Assembly: GCA_036555585.1 (NCBI GenBank)
Contig: DATBLE010000010.1
Location: 1-64,000 of the forward strand
Source: DATBLE01 sp036555585
GTDB lineage: Bacteria; Actinomycetota; Thermoleophilia; Gaiellales; Gaiellaceae
Reading direction: 5' to 3'
Length of the DNA stretch: 64,000 bases
Each line of letters opens with the position of its first letter. Position 1 is the first letter of the stretch. Positions 42,283-50,643 of this stretch are shown here, one piece after another. Both the position numbers and the translations under genes were made by a program. The notes under the pieces were generated by a model that ran no database searches, had not been told where the DNA came from, and saw only the letters and a list, made by a program, of their open reading frames with translations.

Positions 42283-42305
42283 GCCGATGCTAGTACCCTC
42301 ACGAC

Positions 42306-42971
42306 GTGGAGGATCGGTGGGCGACCTTCGACTGCTACGGCACGCTGATCGACTGGAACGGCGGGATCTCGCGCGAGCTCGCGCGGCTGTTCGGCGACGG
42401 CGAGGCCCAGCGCCTGCTCGAGCGCTACCACGAGCTCGAGCCGCAGGCCCAGGAGGAGGATCCGGAGCGGACGTACCGCGCCGTGCTGACGCTGGCGCTG
42501 GAGCGACTCGCCGACAGCGAGCATCTGGAATTGCCGGACGGCGAGCACGACGCGCTCGCGCGGTCGCTCCCGTTGTGGTCGCCGTTCCCCGAGGTCCCCG
42601 CCGCGCTCGAGGAGGCCCGCGCGCGCGGCTGGCGGCTCGCCATCCTCTCGAACACCGACCGCGACCTCATCGCCGCCTCGAAGGCGCGGATCGGGGTCCC
42701 GTTCGACGAGACGATCGTCGCCTCGGAGATCGGCTCGTACAAGCCGGGACACCGCCACTGGTCGGAGTTCTTCGCGCGCACGCACGCCGACCGCGACCGC
42801 CACGTGCACGTCGCCGCGAGCCTCTTCCACGACATCGCTCCGGCCGGCGAGCTGGGACTGAAGAGCGTCTGGGTGAACCGCCTCGACGAGGCGGCGAGCC
42901 CGCCGCCGACCCGGGAGATCCACGATCTGGCCGGCCTCGCGGACGTGCTCGACGATCTCGTTCCTGCGTGA
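42306..42971 (+). CDS. HAD-superfamily hydrolase, haloacid-dehalogenase-like
   Basis: A 221-residue HAD protein. Motif I is FDCYGTLIDW (Asp near 9), motif II LAILSNTDRD, motif III GSYKPGHRHW, and motif IV a weak ASLFHDIAPAGELG. The motif I form FDxYGTL is shared with L-2-haloacid dehalogenases and small-molecule phosphatases; substrate unknown. GTG at 42306. Its stop overlaps the GTG of the next gene. Confidence 0.82.
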   Translation: MEDRWATFDCYGTLIDWNGGISRELARLFGDGEAQRLLERYHELEPQAQEEDPERTYRAVLTLALERLADSEHLELPDGEHDALARSLPLWSPFPEVPAALEEARARGWRLAILSNTDRDLIAASKARIGVPFDETIVASEIGSYKPGHRHWSEFFARTHADRDRHVHVAASLFHDIAPAGELGLKSVWVNRLDEAASPPPTREIHDLAGLADVLDDLVPA

Positions 42972-43879
42972 ACGTCCCCGCAGGGTTCACGAGCCGTCCG
43001 GCGGCGCTCGCCGACGCGGCCGCGGCGGCCGAGCTGATGAACACCTTCGACCGGGCGCACGTCGAGGAGCCGGACACCGTCGATGCCGCCGAGGTTTCGA
43101 GCTGGTGGGCTCGGTTGGACCTCGAGCGCGACTCCCGCTTCTTCTTCGACGCGACCGGCCGCCTTGCCGGTGTCGCCACCGTCTACGAGCGCACGGCCGG
43201 GCTGCTCGACCTGGATGCGTTCGTCCACCCGGAGCTGGCCGGCCGCGGGCTCGGCGGCGCGATGCTCGACTGGCTGGAGGAAGAGGCGGGCGGCCGCGGC
43301 CTCGAGATCGTCCGAACGAGCGCGCTGAGCGCCGACAGCGCCGCAGCCCGGCTGGTCGAGGCGCGCGGCTTCGCGCCGGTCAGGCACTTCTACCGCATGG
43401 CGATCGACCTCGACGGCCCCCCTCCCGAGCCGGCGTGGCCGCCGGGCTTCGAGGTCTCGACCATGCAGCCCGGCGAGGAGCCGATCGTCCACGCAGTCAC
43501 CGAGGAGGCGTTCGCCGACCACTGGGGCCACGAGCCGCGCGACCTCGAGCACTGGCGGACGACCACGTTCGGTGCTCCGTGGTTCGACCCGACGCTCGTC
43601 TACCTCGTGCGGCACGACGGCGAGGCGGTTGCCGCCTCGGTCAACTCCATTCGTTTCGGGTCCGGATGGGTCGGCACGATCGGCACTCGTCTCCCCTGGC
43701 GCGGCCGCGGGCTCGGCCGGGCGCTGCTGCTGACCGCCTTCGGCGAGCTCCGGCGGCGCGGTGAGACGCGGGTTGCGCTCGCGGTCGACGCCGGCAACGA
43801 GACGGGCGCGACCCATCTCTACGAGAGCGTCGGCATGCGAGTCGTCTGGCAGGCCGACGTGTATGAAAAGCGCATGTAG
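42968..43879 (+). CDS. Double GNAT-domain acetyltransferase, MshD-like architecture
   Basis: A 303-residue protein with two GNAT folds. Repeat 1 (about 10-145) has HPELAGRGLGGAMLDWLEEEA. Repeat 2 (about 155-300) has RLPWRGRGLGRALLLTAF, LAVDAGNETGATHLYESVGM and the C-terminal VYEKRM. This arrangement matches mycothiol synthase MshD and related actinobacterial enzymes, and the end is similar, but many paralogues act on other amines; no msh genes are near. It is coupled to the HAD gene (GTGA). Confidence 0.75.
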   Translation: MNVPAGFTSRPAALADAAAAAELMNTFDRAHVEEPDTVDAAEVSSWWARLDLERDSRFFFDATGRLAGVATVYERTAGLLDLDAFVHPELAGRGLGGAMLDWLEEEAGGRGLEIVRTSALSADSAAARLVEARGFAPVRHFYRMAIDLDGPPPEPAWPPGFEVSTMQPGEEPIVHAVTEEAFADHWGHEPRDLEHWRTTTFGAPWFDPTLVYLVRHDGEAVAASVNSIRFGSGWVGTIGTRLPWRGRGLGRALLLTAFGELRRRGETRVALAVDAGNETGATHLYESVGMRVVWQADVYEKRM

Positions 43880-44074
43880 CCTCTTGGTGGTGCCACCGAC
43901 TCGCAGGCCGCTTGCGATGTCGAGGCCGGGCTGTGCCCGGCCCGAAGCCGCGGCGGCCATGGCAACGGTTGCCGGAAACCGCGAGCCGCCGGCTCCGTGC
44001 CCCGGTGAAGTATCCGAGCGCCGGCAAGGAGGGGGCCCACGGGGGAACCAGGGGTTCCCCCGTGAGGCGTAGCC
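43880..44074. repeat. Intergenic hairpin array including palindrome copy 2
   Basis: 195 bp with four successive perfect inverted repeats: GGTGG/CCACC (43886-43897), GGCCGGGC/GCCCGGCC (43924-43942), GGCAAC/GTTGCC (43961-43973), and the 25-bp palindrome at 44039-44063. No gene is credible here. It lies upstream of the arginase-fold gene and after the double GNAT gene. Confidence 0.6.
44039..44063. repeat. 25-bp perfect palindrome, copy 2
   Basis: Identical to 1247-1271: ACGGGGGAACC, AGG, GGTTCCCCCGT. Here it ends 11 bases before the GTG of the arginase-fold gene, so in RNA it would form just upstream of that start. Confidence 0.85.
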
Positions 44075-44863
44075 GTGTCCCGGCTTCGGGCGAAGTGCCC
44101 CGACTGCAAGACGAACACCGCGGTCGCGGTCGGGCCGGAGTACGAGTGTCACGCCTGTGGCCGGACGTTCTCTGCCGGGCTGGTGCGCGTGCCGCGAGCC
44201 TGGGGGCGGACACGTGACGGCGGCGCGGGGATGGTCGAGGCGGCGACCAGCCTCGAGCTCCCGTACCCCGAGGTTGCGGTCGTCGCCGAGGACACGCTCT
44301 CCGACCAGGTGCTCGTCCTCGCCTCCGAGCTGCCCGAGCGCCCGCTCGTGCTGGGCGGCTGCTGCTGCTCGCACATCGGCGCGGTCGAGGGGCTCGCCAC
44401 GCGGCACGACCGGCTCGCCGTCGTCTGGATCGACGCCCACGGCGACCTGAACACGCCCGAGACGTCGCCGTCGGGCGACGAGTGGGGCATGCCGCTGCGG
44501 ATGATCGTCGACGGGGGCGCCGTCGACGCGCGTGACGTCGCGCTGGTCGGCGCCCGGGACCTCGATCCCGGTGAGGTCGACTTCATCGCCGCGAGCGGGC
44601 TGAACACGGGCGAGGACGCGGTGGAGCGGGCGCTTGCCGGTGCCGACGCGGTCTACGTCGCGATCGACGGCGACGGCCTCGACCAGGGGGAGGTCGCCTC
44701 TTGGATGCCGGTTCCGGGAGGCCTGTCGGTCGACGAGACGGCCGACCGGCTTCGCCGCGCAGCCTCGACCGCCACGGTCGCGGGTGCGGGCCTCAGCGGC
44801 TTCCTCGCCGACCCGGCGAACGTCGTGCCGGCCGTGCGTCTCTGTGCCGCCGTCGGCCTGTAA
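44075..44863 (+). CDS. Arginase-fold hydrolase with N-terminal zinc ribbon
   Basis: A 262-residue protein. Residues 5-32 form a two-CxxC zinc ribbon (C8, C11, C25, C28: KCPDC and CHACG). The rest is an arginase/agmatinase/deacetylase-type fold with LVLGGCCCSHIGAVEGL (metal His), VVWIDAHGDLNTP (DAHxD) and YVAIDGDGLDQG (DxDxxD). The usual GGDHS is GGCCCSH, and the barrel is short for an arginase. The reaction is probably a manganese-dependent ureohydrolase-like one, but the substrate is unknown. GTG at 44075 is the start and includes the ribbon. Confidence 0.7.
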   Translation: MSRLRAKCPDCKTNTAVAVGPEYECHACGRTFSAGLVRVPRAWGRTRDGGAGMVEAATSLELPYPEVAVVAEDTLSDQVLVLASELPERPLVLGGCCCSHIGAVEGLATRHDRLAVVWIDAHGDLNTPETSPSGDEWGMPLRMIVDGGAVDARDVALVGARDLDPGEVDFIAASGLNTGEDAVERALAGADAVYVAIDGDGLDQGEVASWMPVPGGLSVDETADRLRRAASTATVAGAGLSGFLADPANVVPAVRLCAAVGL

Positions 44864-44899
44864 CCGCGAGCCTGCGGGCCAGGTCTAAGATCCAAGCCC

Positions 44900-45751
44900 A
44901 TGACGGACACGCGGATCGACGTCTCGATCGAGCAGAAGCTGCCGCTGTCGGCGGGCGGCGAGGCGCGGAAGCATCCCAACACCTGTCCGTCGTGCGGCTC
45001 CCACTACCGCGACGACGAGCTCGACTCCCACCTCGGGGTCTGCCCGCAGTGCGGCCACCACTTCCCGGTCGGCGCGCGCGAGCGGATCGCGCAGCTCGCC
45101 GACCCCGGCTCCTTCGTGGAGGAGGAAGCCGAGCTCCGCTCGAGCGACCCGCTGGGGTTCTTCGACCTCCGCCCGTATGCGGAGCGGCTGGCGGAGGCCG
45201 AGCTGAAGACGGGAGAGGGCGATGCGATCGTGGTGGGCCGCGCCGAGATCGCCGGGGTCGCCTGCCAGCTCTCGGTGATGGACTTCGGGTTCATGGGCGG
45301 CTCGATGGGCAGCGTCGTCGGCGAGAAGTTCGCGCGCGCCTGCGAGGCCGCGGCCGACCGGCGACTCCCGGTGGTCTCCGTGACGTCGTCGGGCGGCGCA
45401 CGGATGCAGGAGGGGATCCTCTCGCTCATGCAGCTGCCGAAGACCGTCTGCGCCGTGGAGGACCTCCACGACGCTAGCTGCGCGCTGATCAACGTGTTCA
45501 CCCATCCGACCACGGCAGGGGTGCTCGCCAGCTTCGCCAGCCTCGGCGACGTGACGGTTGCCGAGCCCGGCGCGCTGATCTCCTTCACCGGCCCACGGGT
45601 CGTGCAGCAGACGACGAGGGAGAAGCTGCCCGACGACTTCGGGCTCGCAGAGTCGAACCTCCGCTTCGGCCACCTCGACGCGATCGTGCAACGGTCGGGC
45701 CTGCGGACCTACCTCGCGCGCGCGCTCCGGCTCTTCGCCAATGCCGGCTGA
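44900..45751 (+). CDS. accD: Acetyl-CoA carboxylase carboxyltransferase, beta subunit
   Basis: A 283-residue subunit that, with AccA, moves CO2 from carboxybiotin to acetyl-CoA to make malonyl-CoA. The zinc ribbon has C29, C32, C48 and C51 (CPSC, CPQC). The crotonase-like core has MDFGFMGGSMGSVVGEKFAR, SVTSSGGARMQEG and LISFTGPRVVQQT. It overlaps accA by eleven bases. It supplies malonyl-CoA for the fab genes 3 kb upstream. AccB and AccC are not in the window. Confidence 0.95.
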   Translation: MTDTRIDVSIEQKLPLSAGGEARKHPNTCPSCGSHYRDDELDSHLGVCPQCGHHFPVGARERIAQLADPGSFVEEEAELRSSDPLGFFDLRPYAERLAEAELKTGEGDAIVVGRAEIAGVACQLSVMDFGFMGGSMGSVVGEKFARACEAAADRRLPVVSVTSSGGARMQEGILSLMQLPKTVCAVEDLHDASCALINVFTHPTTAGVLASFASLGDVTVAEPGALISFTGPRVVQQTTREKLPDDFGLAESNLRFGHLDAIVQRSGLRTYLARALRLFANAG

Positions 45752-46673
45752 GGCGGAGCACCGGCTCCGCGAGCGGCTCGCGAAGCTCAAGAGCCTTCCC
45801 CTGCTCGGCGGCACGAAGCTCTCCGGCGAGCTCGCGCGCCTCCAGCGCCAGATCGACCAGCTGCAGGAGGAGGCGACGGACGAGGAGATCTGGCGCTCCG
45901 TCGAGCTCGCCCGCCACCCCGACCGGCCGTACACGCTCGACTACGTGTCGCGCATGCTCGACGACTGGGTCGAGCTGCACGGCGACCGGGGGCGTGCCGA
46001 CGACGGCGCCATGATCGCGGGGCTGGGCAGCTTCGACGGGCGCACGGTCGCCGTCGTCGGCATGCAGAAGGGTCGGGACCTCCAGGAACGCACGCAGCGC
46101 CAGTTCGGGATGCCCTACCCCGAGGGCTACCGGAAGGCGATGCGGGCGATGGAGCTCGCCGACCGTCACGGCTTCCCGGTGATCAGCCTCGTCGACACGC
46201 CCGGCGCCTACCCCGGCGTGGCCGCCGAGCAGCACGGCCAGGGAGGCGCGATCGCCGCCTCGCAGGCCCTGATGGCCCGGCTCGGCGTGCCGATCGTCGC
46301 GTGCGTGATCGGCGAGGGCGGCTCGGGCGGCGCGATCGCGATCGCGCTCGCAGACCGGGTGCTGATGCAGGAGAACGCCATCTACTCGGTGATCTCGCCG
46401 GAAGGCTGCGCTGCGATCCTCTGGCGCGACGCCGGCGAGGCGCGGAAGGCGGCGGCGGCCTTCAAGCCGGACGCGGCGCACTGTCTCGATCTCGGCGTCG
46501 TCGACGCGATCGTGCCGGAGCCGCCCGGCGGCGCCCAGAACGACTGGAAGGAGGCCGCGAGGCTGCTGAAGGAGTCGCTCCGGGAGGCCCTCGGGGACAT
46601 CGAGGGACTGTCGGCCCGCGAGCTCGTCAGGCGCCGGCGGGCGAAGTTCCGCGGCATGGGCGTCTTCGCGTAA
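45741..46673 (+). CDS. accA: Acetyl-CoA carboxylase carboxyltransferase, alpha subunit
   Basis: A 310-residue partner of AccD. Typical stretches are RPYTLDYVSRMLDDWVELHG, VVGMQKGRDLQERTQRQFGM, SLVDTPGAYPGVAAEQHGQG and VIGEGGSGGAIAIALADRV. The coiled N-terminus LARLQRQIDQLQEEA is normal. Separate accA and accD are unusual among classical actinobacteria, which use fused acyl-CoA carboxylase beta chains. Confidence 0.95.
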   Translation: MPAEAEHRLRERLAKLKSLPLLGGTKLSGELARLQRQIDQLQEEATDEEIWRSVELARHPDRPYTLDYVSRMLDDWVELHGDRGRADDGAMIAGLGSFDGRTVAVVGMQKGRDLQERTQRQFGMPYPEGYRKAMRAMELADRHGFPVISLVDTPGAYPGVAAEQHGQGGAIAASQALMARLGVPIVACVIGEGGSGGAIAIALADRVLMQENAIYSVISPEGCAAILWRDAGEARKAAAAFKPDAAHCLDLGVVDAIVPEPPGGAQNDWKEAARLLKESLREALGDIEGLSARELVRRRRAKFRGMGVFA

Positions 46674-46693
46674 CTACCCCACATTTCCTGGGA

Positions 46694-46758
46694 TATTCCA
46701 CACTCTCCACAGGCTTTTCCCCGACGCCGGCCCGGAGTTTTCCACCGTTTCCACAGGC
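46694..46758 (+). repeat. Two DnaA-box-like doublets in accA-ligD gap
   Basis: An imperfect 21-bp unit occurs at 46694-46714 and again at 46738-46758, exactly 44 bp apart. Each has two tandem 9-mers in the same direction: TATTCCACA + CTCTCCACA, then TTTTCCACC + GTTTCCACA, all with the TCCAC core of the DnaA box (TTATCCACA). The surrounding 139-bp gap (46674-46812) is AT-richer than most of the window and has no gene. It could titrate or load DnaA, or regulate ligD. Confidence 0.55.
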
Positions 46759-46812
46759 ATTTGACCCGGCATTCGTACGATTTGCGGTTGGCGAAGACGG
46801 CACCGGAGGCAC

Positions 46813-49140
46813 GTGGCCGAGGGTGATCTGACCGCATACCGCCGCAAGCGCGACCCTGCGCGTACGCCGGAGCCGTTCGGGTCACGGAGCGGGGGCCGGA
46901 AGCCGATCTTCGTCGTCCAGCGGCACGACGCGCGGCGGCTGCACTACGACTTTCGCCTGGAGCGGGACGGCGCGCTCGCCAGCTGGGCGGTGCCGAAGGG
47001 CGTGCCGCTCGAGAGCGGGCAGCGCGCGCTCGCCGTCCACGTCGAGGATCACCCCCTCGACTACGCCACGTTCGAGGGCGAGATTCCGAAGGGGCAGTAC
47101 GGCGCCGGCTCGGTCGAGATCTGGGACACCGGGACGTACGAGCTGGTCGAGGAGAAGAAGGACGGCGGGCTGACCGTCCGGCTCGAGGGGACGCGGCTCC
47201 AGGGGCTGTGGACGCTGATCCCGGCGAAGCTCGACGGAAACCCGAAGAACTGGCTGATCGTCCGGAAGCGCGAAGCCGCCGCCGGCGGCGGCAAGGCGCG
47301 CGAGTACGAGCCGATGCTGGCCACCCCGGCTGAGGAGGTGCCGGCGGCGGGGGACTGGCTGTTCGAGGTGAAGTGGGACGGCTACCGTGCCCTGGCGTAC
47401 CTCCGAGGCGGCGAGGCCCGCCTCGTCAGTCGCAACGGCAACGACCTGACCGCTCGCTTCCCGACTGTCGCGAAACAGCTAGCGCAGGCGACGAAGTCGC
47501 CTGCGGCAGTCCTCGACGGTGAGGTCTGCGCCCTCGACGAGCAGGGGCGGCCGAGCTTCTCGGCGATGCAGCAGGCGAAGCCGGGCACGCCGATCGTCTA
47601 CGAGACCTTCGACCTGCTCGAGGTCGACGGCGAGCCGCTTGTCGATCTTCCGCTCCGCGAGCGGCGGGCGCGGCTCGAGCAGCTGATCGACCGTCGCTCG
47701 ACGACGGTGAGGCTCTCCGACGCGTTCGAGGACGGCGATGCCCTCTACGAGGCGGCGACCGCGCAGCACCTGGAGGGGATCGTCGCCAAGCGGGCCGACT
47801 CGCCCTACCGGCAGGGCAAGCGCACCCGCGAGTGGCTCAAGATCAAGACTCACGGCCGGCAGGAGTTCGTCATCGCCGGCTACACGAAAGGTCAGGGCAG
47901 GCGAACCGGTCGCTTCGGCTCCCTCGTCCTCGGCGTCTGGCGCGGGGACGAGCTCTCCTACGTCGGCAACGTCGGTACCGGGTTCACGGACAGGGCGATC
48001 GACGAGCTGCTGGCCGAGCTGCGGCCGCTGGCGCAGGCGGAGAGCCCCTTCCCCGTCGTGCCGAAGATGCCGAAGGTGCGGAAGGCCGACGTCGTCTGGG
48101 TGAAGCCCGAGCTCGTCTGCGAGGTCGAGTTCGTCGAGTGGACGCACGACGGCCGGCTCCGCGCGCCCTCGTTCCAGGGCCTGCGCGAGGACAAGCCGGC
48201 GCGCGAGGTGCACCGCGAGGAGGCGCTGCCCGCCGAGCTCCGCAAGGGCAAGCGCGTGCTGAAGCTCTCGAATCTCGACAAGGTGTTCTTCCCGGACGAC
48301 GGGATCACGAAGGGCGACCTGCTCGCCTACTACCGCGCCGTCGCTCCCGTCCTCCTGCCGCACCTGAAGGACCGCCCGTTCACCATGAAGCGCTACCCCG
48401 ACGGGATCGAGGGCGGCCACTTCTTCCAGAAGGACGCGCCCGTCCACATGCCGGACTGGATCCCGACGCGCGAGTTCGAGGTCTCCACGCGCGAGTCGCC
48501 GCGCCGCCGCCGCAAGATCCGCGCGCCGCTGGTGAACGAGGAGCTGGCTCTACTCTGGATGGTGAACATGGGGTGCATCGACCTGAACACGTGGTACTCC
48601 CGCGTCGACCGGCCCGAGCGCCCGGACTTCGTGCTGTTCGACCTCGACCCGGCCGCCGACGCGGGCTTCCCCGAGGTGGTCGAGGTCGCGCTGCTCGTGA
48701 AGGAGGTGCTCGACGCGCTCGGCCTCGCCGGGCTGCCGAAGACGAGCGGCAGCGACGGGATCCACGTGCTCGTGCCCGTCGAGCGCCGCTACACGTACGA
48801 CCAGACACGCGAGTTCGCCGAGATCGTCGCGGGGACGCTCGCCCGCACCCACCGAGGGCTGGTCACGACCGAGTGGAGCAAGGCGAGGCGGCGGGGCGTG
48901 CTGATCGACGCGAACCAGAACGGCGAGGGGAAGACGATCGCCTCGGCCTACTCGGTGCGCCCGCATCCCGGCGCCCCCGTCTCGACGCCGTTGCGCTGGG
49001 ACGAGGTGCGCGACGGCCTCGACCCCCGGGCCTTCGGGATCGAGGCCGTCCTCGCACGGATCGAGCGGCACGGCGACCTGTTCGAGGGCGTCCTCACCGA
49101 GAAGCAGTCGCTCGGCAAGGCGCTCGCCGCCGTCCGGTAG
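46813..49140 (+). CDS. ligD: Multifunctional DNA ligase LigD (phosphoesterase-ligase-polymerase)
   Basis: A 775-residue non-homologous end-joining enzyme in the order phosphoesterase (about 10-155: QRHDARRLHYDFRLERDG, VEDHPLDYATFEGEIP), ATP-dependent ligase (about 165-455; nucleophile K187 in EVKWDGYRAL; GIVAKRADSPYRQGKR) and polymerase/primase (about 480-775: LSNLDKVFFPDDGITKGDLL, FVLFDLDPA). All three modules look complete. Its usual partner Ku is not in the window. GTG at 46813. The DnaA-box-like repeat lies directly upstream. Confidence 0.93.
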   Translation: MAEGDLTAYRRKRDPARTPEPFGSRSGGRKPIFVVQRHDARRLHYDFRLERDGALASWAVPKGVPLESGQRALAVHVEDHPLDYATFEGEIPKGQYGAGSVEIWDTGTYELVEEKKDGGLTVRLEGTRLQGLWTLIPAKLDGNPKNWLIVRKREAAAGGGKAREYEPMLATPAEEVPAAGDWLFEVKWDGYRALAYLRGGEARLVSRNGNDLTARFPTVAKQLAQATKSPAAVLDGEVCALDEQGRPSFSAMQQAKPGTPIVYETFDLLEVDGEPLVDLPLRERRARLEQLIDRRSTTVRLSDAFEDGDALYEAATAQHLEGIVAKRADSPYRQGKRTREWLKIKTHGRQEFVIAGYTKGQGRRTGRFGSLVLGVWRGDELSYVGNVGTGFTDRAIDELLAELRPLAQAESPFPVVPKMPKVRKADVVWVKPELVCEVEFVEWTHDGRLRAPSFQGLREDKPAREVHREEALPAELRKGKRVLKLSNLDKVFFPDDGITKGDLLAYYRAVAPVLLPHLKDRPFTMKRYPDGIEGGHFFQKDAPVHMPDWIPTREFEVSTRESPRRRRKIRAPLVNEELALLWMVNMGCIDLNTWYSRVDRPERPDFVLFDLDPAADAGFPEVVEVALLVKEVLDALGLAGLPKTSGSDGIHVLVPVERRYTYDQTREFAEIVAGTLARTHRGLVTTEWSKARRRGVLIDANQNGEGKTIASAYSVRPHPGAPVSTPLRWDEVRDGLDPRAFGIEAVLARIERHGDLFEGVLTEKQSLGKALAAVR

Positions 49141-49158
49141 CGGTTCGTCCGGCGCCTC

Positions 49159-50541
49159 CTACGCCGCGGGCCGGATGTTCTGGTTGACGCGGAAGACGTT
49201 CTCCGGGTCGTACTGCGCCTTGATCTTCGCGAGCCGCTCGTAGTTCGAGCCGTATGTCGCCTGGACCCGCTCCTGGCCCTCGTCCATCATGAAGTTGACG
49301 TACGCGCCGCCGGCCGAGTACGGGTGCAGCGCCTCCCAGTAGCCGACCGCCCAGTCGCGGAGCGCGGGCGCGCTCTCCGGCTCGGAGTCGACGCCGATGA
49401 TCACCTGCGACCAGCGCGCGTCGCGGTAGGCCCAGGGCGTCTCGTCGTTGCCGACGTCGTGGGCGGCGCCGTCGATCGGGTAGATGTGCGAGCCCGACTT
49501 CCAGCTCGGCATCTTGTCGTTCCACTCCTCGTTCAGGGCCATCGCCTCGTCGGGGATCTCGTTGACGAAGTCGGCGCGCCAGTACCACTGGTCGCCCGGT
49601 CCGTAGAGACCGTCGAAGGCGCTGTTCAGCCCCGGAAGCGGCACCCGCGCGGCGCCATGCATGAGCGGCTCGCCCACGGCCAGCATCGGGGCCATCAGCT
49701 GCTCGGCCTCCTCGTCGGAGCCGACGATGCACCAGACGACCATGCAGACCTTCCGCAGGTGGATCTCCTCCGGGAACGGCGGCCCGGGCGGAACCGTGTG
49801 GAAGGCGAAGAAGCCGGTCGCGTTGCGGGCCAGCGTGGGCAGGAACTCGCGGTAGGCGGCGAGGACCTCCTCCGTCTGCTCGAGCGGCCACAGGGTCGGG
49901 CCGCCGACGACGTCGGAGACCGGGTGGGCCCTGAAGGTGAACTCGGTGACGACGCCGAAGTTGCCGCCGCCGCCGCGGAGCGCCCAGAACAGGTCGGCGT
50001 TCTCGTCGTCGCTGGCCGTGACCTGCTGACCGTCCGCCAGCACGACCCGGGCGGCGAGCAGGTTGTCGACCGTGAGTCCGCACCCGCGGGTCAGATGCCC
50101 GATCCCGCCGCCGAGCGTCAGACCGCCGACGCCGGTCGTCGAGATCACGCCGCAGGGCACGGCGAGGCCGTGCTCGTGGGTGGCCGCGTCGACGTCTCCC
50201 CAGGTGCAGCCGCCGCCGACCCGGACCGTCCGGGCCCCGGGATCGACCGTCACCGTGCGGAGCAGGGACAGGTCGGCGACGACGCCGTCGTTGACGCTGC
50301 CGAGGCCCCCGCCGTTGTGTCCGCCGCCGCGAATCGCGATCGGCACGTCGTGCTCCCTGGCGAAGGCGATCGCCCGGGCGACGTCGTCGCCGGAGGCGCA
50401 GCGGGCGATGACGAGCGGACGCTTGTCGATCATGGCGTTGAACAACGCGCGCGCCTCGTCGTAGCCCGAGTCTTCCCGGCCGATCACCTCGCCGCCGAAC
50501 CCGGCGGCGAACTCCTGGCGGGCGGTTTCCGTGGTGCTCAT
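49159..50541 (-). CDS. FAD-binding oxidoreductase, berberine-bridge-enzyme-like
   Basis: A 460-residue flavoprotein. The PP-loop FAD domain has AIRGGGHNGGGLGSVNDG (His for covalent FAD attachment), CTWGDVDAATHEHGLAVP and GVGGLTLGGGIGHLTR. The C-terminal BBE motif is NYERLAKIKAQYDPENVFR. Such enzymes oxidise carbohydrates or alkaloid-like substrates with O2; the substrate here is unknown. No twin-arginine or other signal is seen, so it is probably cytoplasmic. ATG at 50541 has GGAGG eight bases before it. Confidence 0.88.
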   Translation of the reverse strand: MSTTETARQEFAAGFGGEVIGREDSGYDEARALFNAMIDKRPLVIARCASGDDVARAIAFAREHDVPIAIRGGGHNGGGLGSVNDGVVADLSLLRTVTVDPGARTVRVGGGCTWGDVDAATHEHGLAVPCGVISTTGVGGLTLGGGIGHLTRGCGLTVDNLLAARVVLADGQQVTASDDENADLFWALRGGGGNFGVVTEFTFRAHPVSDVVGGPTLWPLEQTEEVLAAYREFLPTLARNATGFFAFHTVPPGPPFPEEIHLRKVCMVVWCIVGSDEEAEQLMAPMLAVGEPLMHGAARVPLPGLNSAFDGLYGPGDQWYWRADFVNEIPDEAMALNEEWNDKMPSWKSGSHIYPIDGAAHDVGNDETPWAYRDARWSQVIIGVDSEPESAPALRDWAVGYWEALHPYSAGGAYVNFMMDEGQERVQATYGSNYERLAKIKAQYDPENVFRVNQNIRPAA

Positions 50542-50643
50542 CTCCCAACCTCCTTTCGGAACCCCGCCGCTGGAGTCTACGATCTCGCCGATTTCGTTAC
50601 GAACCGCTCGACAGAGCCTCGGAGCCGCTCTAGCATCGACCCG

